A stretch of 64,000 nt of DNA from CAWBBA01 sp963729795 (lineage in GTDB: Bacteria; Desulfobacterota; Desulfomonilia; Desulfomonilales; Desulfomonilaceae): positions 70,959 through 134,958 of the forward strand of contig CAVSPC010000040.1 of the NCBI GenBank assembly GCA_963729795.1, read 5' to 3'. The position numbers and the translations under genes were made by a program. Of this stretch, positions 43,010 to 50,751 are shown in pieces (position 1 is the stretch's first letter; each line of letters begins with the position of its first letter). Under the pieces are notes generated by a model. The model saw nothing but the letters and a program-made list of their open reading frames with translations, was not told where the DNA came from and did not search any database.

Positions 43010-43783
43010 TCACCATTTCTTGCAGTGATCAAGAAACGGGCATTGCCCACACTGCCAATCCGCTTTCGGGTAGAAGACTTCCTTCTTGATACCCTGCCAA
43101 ACGCCCTTCACGAGCTTCAGGAACCGTTCCCGATCCGCATCGTTGCGGGTGGTCTCGTACCGTATCAGCTCCGGATTCTGGGTCTTCAGGAGCACGTCCA
43201 GGCGAAAGCGAGTCTCCCCGTTGAAGCCTAGGACTTTGGCCCCCAACGAATAGCAGGTAAGCTGCACGTTGGAGTGGACGGTATTATCTGAATAGCGCTT
43301 GGAAGCGGTCTTCAGGTCAACGACACTCACAGTTCCATCCGGGGCCAGTTCCACCGCGTCTATCCAACCGACCAACGGAGGCATACGCTTACCAAGATCC
43401 ACTTCAAAGGGCTCCTCGATACCGATGATCTGAGCAGTAGGATCGAATGACTCGTGAAACACCTCCAGCATCCCCTTTGCCTTTGCCGAGAGAGTTTCCT
43501 CGGAATCACCGTTGAAGAAGCGTATCGGTCGCTCCTTGGAGTGGCTCCCCCATGCTTGACGATAGACGTCATGAACCTGGCTGGGGGATAAAGAGTCTCC
43601 TTCAAGACAACTTTGATAGAAGGCCGCTACAGCCTCATGGATGCAGGACCCGAAAGCCAGTGCAGAGCTGACAAAAGGCGGCTCTATCTTGTCGATGTAG
43701 TGGAATTTGTATTTCAAAGGGCACGTGAGATACGTGTTGATCTGTGAATAGGACAAATGGGGTTTTTCTATGGTCTCGTGCAT
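43010..43783 (-). CDS. RecB/Cas4-like PD-(D/E)XK nuclease with Fe-S cysteines
   Basis: 257 residues from ATG 43783 (GGGAGAGGAGAAG upstream). LSYSQINTYLTCPLKYKFHY (first Cys), FGSCIHEAVAAFY (the conserved His), LVGWIDAVELAPDGTVSVVD and LKTASKRY supply the His/Asp/Asp-x-Lys core. The C terminus CGQCPFLDHCKKW gives three more cysteines, completing the four-Cys cluster typical of Cas4/AddB-type nucleases. It probably processes DNA ends. The annealing-protein gene just upstream makes this look like a phage-type recombination module and not CRISPR adaptation. Confidence 0.85.
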   Translation of the reverse strand: MHETIEKPHLSYSQINTYLTCPLKYKFHYIDKIEPPFVSSALAFGSCIHEAVAAFYQSCLEGDSLSPSQVHDVYRQAWGSHSKERPIRFFNGDSEETLSAKAKGMLEVFHESFDPTAQIIGIEEPFEVDLGKRMPPLVGWIDAVELAPDGTVSVVDLKTASKRYSDNTVHSNVQLTCYSLGAKVLGFNGETRFRLDVLLKTQNPELIRYETTRNDADRERFLKLVKGVWQGIKKEVFYPKADWQCGQCPFLDHCKKW

Positions 43784-43987
43784 CTTCTCCTCTCCCTTCT
43801 GTGAACACCGGGAGAGTACAAGCCACATCTCCCGGTGAGGTTAAAAATCTGTCTTAAGCCTGGCAGAACCAGCTGTTACGCACGCGTGCCTGACGCAACA
43901 GTTTTAGTAGGTACATGCGTCTCCCCCGTACCCGTCCCTATGGTCCGGTTATCTCGCTATTGATTGCTATGGGTCAGGAAAAGGGGA

Positions 43988-44677
43988 CTATGCAGCGACT
44001 TGGGTCTGCAAGTGACCGATCAGCTGCGATGCGGATTCACGGGAAAGTTCTTCAAAGCGGGAAACATCGAAGCGGGCAAGCATCTCTCCGATGTCTGCTT
44101 CCTGATACTTTGCTCGCTTGGTCAAAGCATAGAGTGCCCGGCACTGGGCTTGAGTGGCTTGACCAAGGCCACAGCGCTGGGGCTTTGATTCCTCTTTGCC
44201 GTTCCCTGGAGCGCAATCCTGGCCTGTCGTGCCGGTTTTGCCTCCGGCATTGTCCTGGGGAAATACTTTTTCAAGGGCCTTATTTCCGGTTCGTTCAGAA
44301 TTCTGCTCCCCGTCCGATATGCCGGCGATCTCTTCAGCCCCGCAAAATTCCAGACCGTATCCGGCGAATCTCAGAGCCCGTGCTATGGAACGGGTCTCCG
44401 CCAGCTCCACCAGACTCTCGGCCAGCCGTGCATCTCGTTGGGCATTGGCGGTACCGTATCCTATGAACTGTCCTTTGCGAGTGGCGGCACTGCATTTGAA
44501 GACAGCATATTGTCCATCCCAACTGACCATCTCTGTCTGGAGGCTCAAGGCATCGTTTTCTTCGTGGGCAAGCCTCAAGCGCCCGGCCACAACTGGGAAT
44601 ACTTTGGTCTGCCATTCATTGCCGACCTTCACTCGGCGGCTCACAAGCTCATCTTCTCTGAATCCGTTTGCACCCAT
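43988..44677 (-). CDS. ssDNA-annealing protein-like (Rad52/ERF-type)
   Basis: 229 residues. The N-terminal 120 show the pattern of phage Rad52/ERF/Sak-like proteins: VFPVVAGRLRLAHEENDALS, then LQTEMVSWDGQYAVFKCSAA, FIGYGTANAQRDARLAESLV and ETRSIARALRFAGYGLEFCG. A disordered Gly/Lys-rich linker leads to a C-terminal helical segment (QAQCRALYALTKRAKYQEAD; FEELSRESASQLIGHL) seen in such proteins. It probably pairs with the nuclease downstream (43010-43783) for single-strand annealing recombination. Family assignment by pattern only. Confidence 0.6.
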   Translation of the reverse strand: MGANGFREDELVSRRVKVGNEWQTKVFPVVAGRLRLAHEENDALSLQTEMVSWDGQYAVFKCSAATRKGQFIGYGTANAQRDARLAESLVELAETRSIARALRFAGYGLEFCGAEEIAGISDGEQNSERTGNKALEKVFPQDNAGGKTGTTGQDCAPGNGKEESKPQRCGLGQATQAQCRALYALTKRAKYQEADIGEMLARFDVSRFEELSRESASQLIGHLQTQVAA

Positions 44678-44722
44678 CGTTGCTACTCCTTTCTTGATGT
44701 TATTAGCGGATAAGGTCCGTCC

Positions 44723-44866
44723 CTACAGCGCCCAGATTAGGACCAGGATGACCAACAGCAGTTCAGCCACCGTTTTGGTGATTCGCCAAATGGCCGCGGG
44801 GCCAACAAGGTAGACCACGATCATTGCTGCTGCGGCACCGACAATCAGTTGATCAAGTGCAGTCAT
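44723..44866 (-). CDS. Tiny membrane protein (47 aa)
   Basis: MTALDQLIVGAAAAMIVVYL, then VGPAAIWRITKTVAELLLVI and a final hydrophobic stretch: two hydrophobic helices separated by a basic turn. Its ATG overlaps the stop of the 44863 gene in ATGA. Last of three overlapping minus-strand genes. Could be a holin-like or secretion-associated peptide; unproven. Confidence 0.55.
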   Translation of the reverse strand: MTALDQLIVGAAAAMIVVYLVGPAAIWRITKTVAELLLVILVLIWAL

Positions 44867-44970
44867 GATGATGCCTTGCCTTTCTTCTTGAGGGTCTTGA
44901 TCACTTCCAAGATTGCCTCGGTGGCCGCTACCAGCACAGCCACCAGCACATCAGACCACGGTTTTTTCAT
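44863..44970 (-). CDS. Tiny amphipathic protein (35 aa)
   Basis: MKKPWSDVLVAVLVAATEAI, then LEVIKTLKKKGKASS: one amphipathic or membrane helix followed by a Lys-rich end. Overlaps the upstream gene by 20 nt and the downstream gene by 4 nt. GGAGAAACAGC precedes the ATG. Too short for routine gene finding, but the overlaps support it. Confidence 0.55.
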   Translation of the reverse strand: MKKPWSDVLVAVLVAATEAILEVIKTLKKKGKASS

Positions 44971-45148
44971 GTGCTGTTTCTCCTTTCTCCGTTGCTCTGA
45001 GTTCCAACCTGTGGCGTAGATGATCAGGGTGTTTGATCGGAATGGGCCAGACCGGCCACGGATAGCGAAGCAGGACCAGCAGGCCGACGACGGCGTTGAC
45101 GGCGAGGTTCAAGGCCGCAAGCAAAAGAACGCTGTTATAAAGGATCAT
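44951..45148 (-). CDS. Small membrane protein (65 aa)
   Basis: From ATG 45148, with GGAGAGGTGATCCC upstream: MILYNSVLLLAALNLAVNAV, then VGLLVLLRYPWPVWPIPIKH, one long hydrophobic segment and a Pro/Trp-rich boundary, then a charged cytoplasmic-type tail. First gene of the trio. Confidence 0.55.
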   Translation of the reverse strand: MILYNSVLLLAALNLAVNAVVGLLVLLRYPWPVWPIPIKHPDHLRHRLELRATEKGETAHEKTVV

Positions 45149-46301
45149 GGGATCACCTCTCCCTGGGGTGGACCGACGAATGCATTCAACCGCCCGGTCC
45201 TTTACAGAAACCATTGAATCACGAAATATAAATAGAATTGCCCGTGTGAGTACGTGCGGCAGAATGCGAAGTGAGACGTACATGCGGATACGTATTCATC
45301 ATCCCTTCCTTTAACCCCTTCTAGACCCCTCAATAGAAAGAAGGGGAAAGAAGAAACAGAGCAAAGAAGAAATGCAGGAGCGGGACTGGATGCGGGAACA
45401 ACACAGAGATAGGCGGAAAGTCCAGTGAGTGACTGGCCGGAACGTCGACCGATGGGTGGGATCACGAAAAAGATGCCAAATTTCCAGGGAAAACGAGCCT
45501 CACATGGTTAAGAAGATAATTTCTTGGAGTTCTCTCCATGACAAAGTGTCAAAATTTCGCTTCCACGATCATTGGCCAGAAAGACAGATTGAGTCTTTCG
45601 TTTTCGCGCTTCGGTCTTCGAATATTCCAACTTTGTGGCCGGTTGGAACGCATCCGAGTGGGCGATATGGGGTGGGCGGCAACAGGACAAACGGTAAAAT
45701 GTCCGATCACGGCTCGCGTGCTTCTGGGGATGCCCTCGTTGCAAAATTCCTGCTGATTACGCGCGCGATTCCTCAAGAAAGTCCAAAAGATCTGGCTATA
45801 ACCATCGACTACAACAACAGTTTGTCTCGTTATGGTCGTCAATAACGCAACGCTTGCTCAACATCCGGCAGACAAGAATTCACGAACTCCCGCATCAATA
45901 GCGCGAAAAGGACCGGGGCCCTATATTAAATCCAAAATATTCTTAGGAGTCCCATAAATCCTCATCCTGGCCAAGGCTATGTTGGCTGTCCATGAGCTTT
46001 AAGGATGGGATGCATGAGGACTGGATTTTCTGGATTCAGTCGCACCGAGATGATTTGAACGAATTACACCAGTGCGTGGACGAAAGCAAAGGTCTGGTGG
46101 TGGACGGCAGCACAACTTCTCTTCCATTTCTCCCCACAGGGCTTATGCGCCCATAACGCGCGCTTGATTTCCGTCCCAATCTTGATCAACTCGAAGCGTG
46201 GGAACCCTGACCGTCACGAGAGCCCGCTTCTTTTGCTGACGTAACCCTTTGTCCTTGGAAAACGAGGCCATGACGGCTTATTTTCAGGACTATCACCACT
46301 A
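45149..46301. other. Gene-free interval
   Basis: About 1.15 kb with no gene I can support on either strand. Short open frames near 45430-45845 lack ribosome binding sites and recognisable sequence. The last 70 bp hold the operator and promoter of the next gene. Confidence 0.4.
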
Positions 46302-46318
46302 GCACCAGAAACTGGTGC
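46302..46318. promoter_or_regulatory. Palindromic operator candidate
   Basis: Perfect inverted repeat GCACCAG-AAA-CTGGTGC, 18 bp upstream of the -35 box of the HTH-DnaB-N gene. A site of this size suits an Xre-type dimer, so autoregulation is likely (inference). Confidence 0.6.
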
Positions 46319-46335
46319 GAGCTACATAACAACAC

Positions 46336-46364
46336 TTGACATGGTGCCGAATCCCCAGTAGAGT
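46336..46364 (+). promoter_or_regulatory. Sigma-70-type promoter, apparently leaderless
   Basis: TTGACA (46336-46341), 17-bp spacer, TAGAGT (46359-46364). The start codon at 46371 lies seven bases after the -10 box, where transcription would begin, and no ribosome binding site is present, so the message should be leaderless. Confidence 0.7.
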
Positions 46365-46370
46365 CGGTCT

Positions 46371-47552
46371 ATGAACGATAAGACACCAATCACCCCGGAA
46401 CAGATGAAGGAATGGCGGCAGCGCAACAGGTTCAGCATGGCGCAGGCGGCTCGAAGAGTTGGTGCGGACAGATCAGCGTGGTCGAAATGGGAACGAGGCA
46501 TTGCGCGCCCTAGTGCCGAAAATGAGGAAAAACTGCGATCCGTCGTGGAAAACTTTGAAATTCAGTTGGTTTCAACTCGGACGAAAGAGACATTCTATCC
46601 ACTTCTCGATCCAGAACTTGATGATTTCCTCCGCCTGGCGGGGTGTGCTGAGGAGCTAATAGGTGCACCCATTGGCCTCGTGATCGGGCCCAGACGGTCC
46701 GACAGAAGGATGGAACACCTTGTCCTTTGGTTTGAAAGATATTTTCACCCCCATTTGGATGCCCCGCCTTCTCTCAGTTTCGAGGAAGGGATGACCTTCT
46801 ATGAAGTCCGGTTGTCAGCTACAAATGCGGGTTTTTGCGTAGGGAGCTTCAAGTATGCGGTCACCGATGATGAAGCTGAAGAATGGTACCAGGCGGCCGA
46901 ATCACTCTTCATTGATTTGATGGCCTTTCAGAAGATGTTTGAGCGCGACAATCCCAAAAAAGGCCAAGCCTTGTGGAGAGAAGCATTTGAGCGCTTTTAC
47001 GCAGGATACGGCGCCGCAATAGAGCAGAGATGCTGGCGAGATTCGGCTTGGTACGAATTGAAAGTATTAGGAGCCATGTTTTTCGACGCCACGAAAATCC
47101 CCACAATCAGATCGGTCATATCTGCTGAGGATTTCGCTGAGCCTCAACATCGCTTCATGTTTCGGGCTGTTCTGGATCTGTTTGATCAAGGGAAACCCAC
47201 AGACGCCGACACAATACAGTCAAAACTGAAGGACCTGGCCCCGCCGGACGAAATGGATAGATCGCGCTGGAGCTGGCCTGTTCGTGCCGAAGGGCTTTCC
47301 GAGGGCTCCACTCTTCTCGACTATGTTTCGGACATCCTCAAAACAGCCGTCGATCCGAACGATCTGATGACTTGGGTTATGGAAATCAAACAGAGGTCTC
47401 TCAGCCGAAGGCTCATGGACGGGTGCAGAAAAGTCAGCACTGGCCTTGAGCAGGGGCTTGGTCTTGATAAGTCTCTGGACGAGCTTGAGCAGACGATCTT
47501 GCACCTCAGGTCGCTCAGCAAACAGCGAGAAACGGGACACGATAACGGTTGA
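46371..47552 (+). CDS. Xre-family HTH fused to a DnaB N-terminal-like domain
   Basis: 393 residues. Residues 8-55 form a helix-turn-helix of Xre type: QMKEWRQRNRFSMAQAARRV, then GADRSAWSKWERGIARPSAE. Residues 228-290 resemble the N-terminal domain of DnaB helicase: YELKVLGAMFFDATKIPTIR, then AEDFAEPQHRFMFRAVLDLF and DQGKPTDADTIQSKLKDLA. The RecA-like ATPase of DnaB is absent; the rest is helical. A DnaB-N domain mediates helicase or primase contacts, so this could be a replication initiator or helicase recruiter that also represses its own promoter. The fusion is unusual to me. Confidence 0.65.
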   Translation: MNDKTPITPEQMKEWRQRNRFSMAQAARRVGADRSAWSKWERGIARPSAENEEKLRSVVENFEIQLVSTRTKETFYPLLDPELDDFLRLAGCAEELIGAPIGLVIGPRRSDRRMEHLVLWFERYFHPHLDAPPSLSFEEGMTFYEVRLSATNAGFCVGSFKYAVTDDEAEEWYQAAESLFIDLMAFQKMFERDNPKKGQALWREAFERFYAGYGAAIEQRCWRDSAWYELKVLGAMFFDATKIPTIRSVISAEDFAEPQHRFMFRAVLDLFDQGKPTDADTIQSKLKDLAPPDEMDRSRWSWPVRAEGLSEGSTLLDYVSDILKTAVDPNDLMTWVMEIKQRSLSRRLMDGCRKVSTGLEQGLGLDKSLDELEQTILHLRSLSKQRETGHDNG

Positions 47553-47614
47553 TTCACGCAAAAGGTAGGCTTCGGGCCTGAAGTCGCATCCGAAAGGAGG
47601 AGGAAAAAACAAAA

Positions 47615-47650
47615 CCCATGCTGCTGACTTTCGCAGGGCCACAGCATGGG
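47615..47650. other. Long-stem intergenic hairpin 1
   Basis: CCCATGCTG, 18-nt loop, CAGCATGGG, 63 bp after the HTH-DnaB-N gene. No T run follows on the plus strand; AAAAAACAAAA precedes it, so it could terminate minus-strand transcription. Confidence 0.5.
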
Positions 47651-48070
47651 CTCGTTGCAAATGACTGAGAGTCACCCCGGAATTTGCCGGAGTTCAATCA
47701 GCTTCGCGGATGATGGTATTATGGCATCATGCCCCGGCTTTTTCAAGGCATTTCACAGCGCCATGAGAAGCCCGGCCGTCCGCACTGATTGAACCTCCCA
47801 GCACATCTCCGGCCCGCTCAGACTCTTCAGCAAGAAAGATTACCGTGATGATGCAGCAGGTCCACGAGGACCGGTTTGCCCATGCAGCGGAGAGCAGTAG
47901 ACCGCTCCTGCTCCATTCAGGACAGCCACGTCTTGGCGGGGCGCCTGCTCATCGTCACTCATTCCGAGGGCTTGGGATGGTGCCCGGCTTCCAAGAGCGA
48001 CCTACGCTCGTGTCAGGCGCACGTTACACATTAACCGACCGTTGTCGACAGACTCGGCGCTAAGCAAGAA

Positions 48071-48847
48071 ATGGAGGAAGAAATGTTGAGGGATACAGTG
48101 ATGACGGCAAGTGCACTCATCGTGATGTTTTTGGCCGCTGTTGCCAAGAGAGACTTGGCTCAATGCAGGGAGTTGATGAAGCAAGGTGTCTACGTGGACT
48201 GCCGGGATGAGCGCGGCAACTCGCCTCTTATGTTGAGCGTATCCAGGCGTCAGGGATTTGTTCTGGCAGAATTATTGATAAATGCCGGTGCCGCCCCCAA
48301 CGCTACAAACGTTTTGGGAGAAACGCCTCTTTTGGCTGCCTCGTGGGCTGGCAATTCCGGTGCCGTAAAGCTCCTGTTGAAGTACGGGGCAGATCCCAAC
48401 GTGGCTAGCAAAAGCGGCTACACTCCGCTCATGGCGGCATCCGACAAGGGACACACCAGCATAGTGCAGGCTTTGCTGACGTACGGTGCTGACCCGGATG
48501 CTCGAAATCAACGCGGGGTCACGGCGCTCATGAAGGCTGCCGAACAGGGATACCACAAAATCGCCGAGCTATTGGCAGATCATGAGGCAGCACTTAACAC
48601 TGTAGACCACAATGGTGAAACCGCAATGATGATTGCCGCCGCATATGGGAATAGCAAAGTGATTGAGGTTCTGGTTCGCCGCGGGGCAGCTTGTGACTTC
48701 CCCAACAGCCACGGATGGACGGCTTTGATGTTCGCCAATGATTTTGGCCATGCAGAGGTAGTAAACCTTCTGGAGAAATACGGCAACGGAGCACCCCCCA
48801 CGGGTCCAGGTGGTGGAAATTCACAGCCAGCGGACATCGCCGCATAG
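48071..48847 (+). CDS. Ankyrin-repeat protein
   Basis: 258 residues. After a hydrophobic N-terminal helix (VMTASALIVMFLAAVAKRDL) come six ankyrin repeats of 33 residues with G-x-TPL or TALM signatures: NSPLMLSV, GETPLLAASWAGN, GYTPLMAASDKGH, GVTALMKAAEQGY, GETAMMIAAAYGN, GWTALMFANDFGH. The tail is Gly/Pro-rich. The repeats mediate protein binding. The N-terminal helix is probably an incomplete first repeat and not a signal peptide. It pairs with a second ankyrin gene at 49672. Confidence 0.9.
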   Translation: MEEEMLRDTVMTASALIVMFLAAVAKRDLAQCRELMKQGVYVDCRDERGNSPLMLSVSRRQGFVLAELLINAGAAPNATNVLGETPLLAASWAGNSGAVKLLLKYGADPNVASKSGYTPLMAASDKGHTSIVQALLTYGADPDARNQRGVTALMKAAEQGYHKIAELLADHEAALNTVDHNGETAMMIAAAYGNSKVIEVLVRRGAACDFPNSHGWTALMFANDFGHAEVVNLLEKYGNGAPPTGPGGGNSQPADIAA

Positions 48848-48864
48848 CAATAAAGCACCAAGGA

Positions 48865-48898
48865 TTTCTTCGGACTGCCTGCAGGCGGTCCGAAGAAA
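48865..48898. other. Long-stem intergenic hairpin 2
   Basis: TTTCTTCGGAC, 12-nt loop, GTCCGAAGAAA: a perfect 11-bp stem 17 bp after the ankyrin gene. The A/T ends could act as a bidirectional terminator. Confidence 0.6.
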
Positions 48899-48969
48899 CA
48901 ATGGGACCAATGTGGCCTTACATCCTGATCGAGGACCAGAAATGATTCCAAGAATGAAAGGAGCAAGAT

Positions 48970-49302
48970 ATGGAAACAACGAGTAAGCACAAAAGCGAGA
49001 ACTTGAAAGATTTCTCCAGCATCCACAAAGCGAAAAATGGCCGATACTCTGCGGAGCGAACCGCGCATCGCCCATCCGACGAACAGGCGGCTCATCTGCA
49101 TGCCGTCATTGCACAATCCATTTCCGATTCCCAGCTCGAAATCGGACGGTGGATTCTTGACAACGTGTTCGACGGGGACGTGAGGGCTGCCTTGTCAGGA
49201 AGATCTCAACATACCGGCATCAGCAGCTCTCAAAAGTCTGGCGGAAGACCGCGACGGGACAGACTCATGGCCCGCAGAAGCATGCGAGGCCGCAGGAGGT
49301 AA
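48970..49302 (+). CDS. Hypothetical basic protein
   Basis: 110 residues, preceded by AAGGAGCAAGAT. The middle, SDSQLEIGRWILDNVFDGDV, resembles the C terminus of the 49672 protein (KASFEVGDHVINTVFKECRD). The tail is Arg-rich (GGRPRRDRLMARRSMRGRRR), suggesting nucleic-acid binding. Function unknown. Confidence 0.55.
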   Translation: METTSKHKSENLKDFSSIHKAKNGRYSAERTAHRPSDEQAAHLHAVIAQSISDSQLEIGRWILDNVFDGDVRAALSGRSQHTGISSSQKSGGRPRRDRLMARRSMRGRRR

Positions 49303-49314
49303 GAAAAAGGAAGA

Positions 49315-49355
49315 AGCCCACACGTTCCGAGTCGCCAAACACAGGCGTGTGGGCT
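49315..49355. other. Long-stem intergenic hairpin 3
   Basis: AGCCCACACG, 21-nt loop, CGTGTGGGCT, 12 bp after the 48970 gene. Preceded by AAGAAAAAGGAAG. Same layout as hairpins 1 and 2: A-rich DNA, long perfect stem, large loop. Confidence 0.55.
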
Positions 49356-49671
49356 CGCCGAGCACAAGACCCGATTCACCAAGCTCACGGGGAGCCTGAT
49401 GAAGCCTCGGCACGGATGAGTTCATTCTATCAGTTCTTTACACAAAATCCACGACAAAGAACTGCCGGACTTCTCCCTGCATAAGGCTTCCTCGGCTCCC
49501 CAGACAGCGATCACTTCATGGACCTCCGCGGCACGTTTCAGTGCCCGGTTGGTCTAGGCAATCCCATGCGGGAACAACCTGCTGGCGAAAAACCGCAGGG
49601 TTTCTCCGAAGCACAACGCAACGAATCCCAAAAGGCCTCCAGGAGGGGCCACTTAAGAAAGGAAGCAGACA

Positions 49672-50652
49672 ATGACGGATAGAGAAGACATTAGAGAACG
49701 TCACATCAAAGGCAGAATGGACGAAGTCGAACAGCTCTTCGAGGCGATGGGAAAAGGGGCCGTTGCCCAAGTGGAAAAGCTGTTGGCGCGTGGCGTCTCC
49801 CCGGATTGCAGAGACAACGAAGGCAAAACGGCCCTCATGAGGGCTGCGGAAGACGGAAACCCCGCATTGGTAGCGGTACTCATTCGCCATGGAGCGAATG
49901 TGAACGCTCTGGACGCCGATGGCGAGACGGCTCTTATGAAGGCAGTGGCGGGCAATCACCCCGAAATCGCTAAGCTCCTAATTTCGTACGGAGCGGATCT
50001 GAACATTAAGAATAACGAGGGCATGACCGCCTCGGAAATCGCGGATGTCTTGGAAGTTAGTGACGTGATCACTTTCCCCGCTGCACAGCAGGCCATTTCT
50101 TCGAGTCGGACGGATACGTCAGGAGACCCCGATGATGAAGGTCCCACAACGCATGGCCCCGCTGGTGCTTCACTTCCGGTTGCGGCTGCGGCGGCACCTT
50201 CCCATGAGCCCTCTCCGTATGTCCCGGAGGTTGATTTGGAGTCACTCCCCGAATTGGAAAGGTCTCCGTACTTCAATACTCAGGCGGCACTTGAAGACGC
50301 AGAAGCAGCGTCGCAACAGGAGGCCCTGGAACCATCCCGGGACGATGGGGCTGAACCCGCAGCGGAATCATCCGGTGCGGGCGAACAGGCCGAGAGCGAC
50401 GTTTGGAGCGCCATAAACAGCCAACATGGCGACCTCGTTGAAAGGGAGACAAAAGGCGCATCAGCAGTACCAGGCACATTCCCTGGCCTCGATGAGGAGA
50501 GAATCGAATTTGACGCTTTGGACAACAAACAAGTCCGAGACATCAATGAAAAGATCAAGAAGGTTCTCGACAAGGCCAGTTTTGAAGTTGGTGACCACGT
50601 CATAAATACGGTTTTCAAAGAGTGCCGCGACTTCTTGTCAGGGATAAGGTGA
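49672..50652 (+). CDS. Ankyrin-repeat protein with disordered linker
   Basis: 326 residues. Three ankyrin repeats (about 28-125: GKTALMRAAEDGN, GETALMKAVAGNH, GMTASEIADVL) are followed by a 150-residue Ala/Glu/Ser/Pro-rich low-complexity linker and a C-terminal helix KASFEVGDHVINTVFKECRD. That last element is similar to part of the 48970 protein. AAGGAAGCAGACA precedes the start. Adaptor role guessed from architecture. Confidence 0.85.
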   Translation: MTDREDIRERHIKGRMDEVEQLFEAMGKGAVAQVEKLLARGVSPDCRDNEGKTALMRAAEDGNPALVAVLIRHGANVNALDADGETALMKAVAGNHPEIAKLLISYGADLNIKNNEGMTASEIADVLEVSDVITFPAAQQAISSSRTDTSGDPDDEGPTTHGPAGASLPVAAAAAPSHEPSPYVPEVDLESLPELERSPYFNTQAALEDAEAASQQEALEPSRDDGAEPAAESSGAGEQAESDVWSAINSQHGDLVERETKGASAVPGTFPGLDEERIEFDALDNKQVRDINEKIKKVLDKASFEVGDHVINTVFKECRDFLSGIR

Positions 50653-50751
50653 ACGAAATCTTGTAGATGAGTATGAGAAAATAATGGTATCCGGTCCCCA
50701 AACGGTATACATGGCGTTTGCGAGACGATGTTTACCGAAGGAGGACCGGTG

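Noticed and set aside
43010..43783. Cas4 of a CRISPR system
   Set aside because: Sequence is Cas4/RecB-like, but no other cas gene or array exists in the window and the neighbour is an annealing protein.
44723..45148. Filamentous-phage coat and assembly genes
   Set aside because: Small membrane proteins alone are not enough; no Zot-like ATPase, adsorption protein or rolling-circle replication protein accompanies them.
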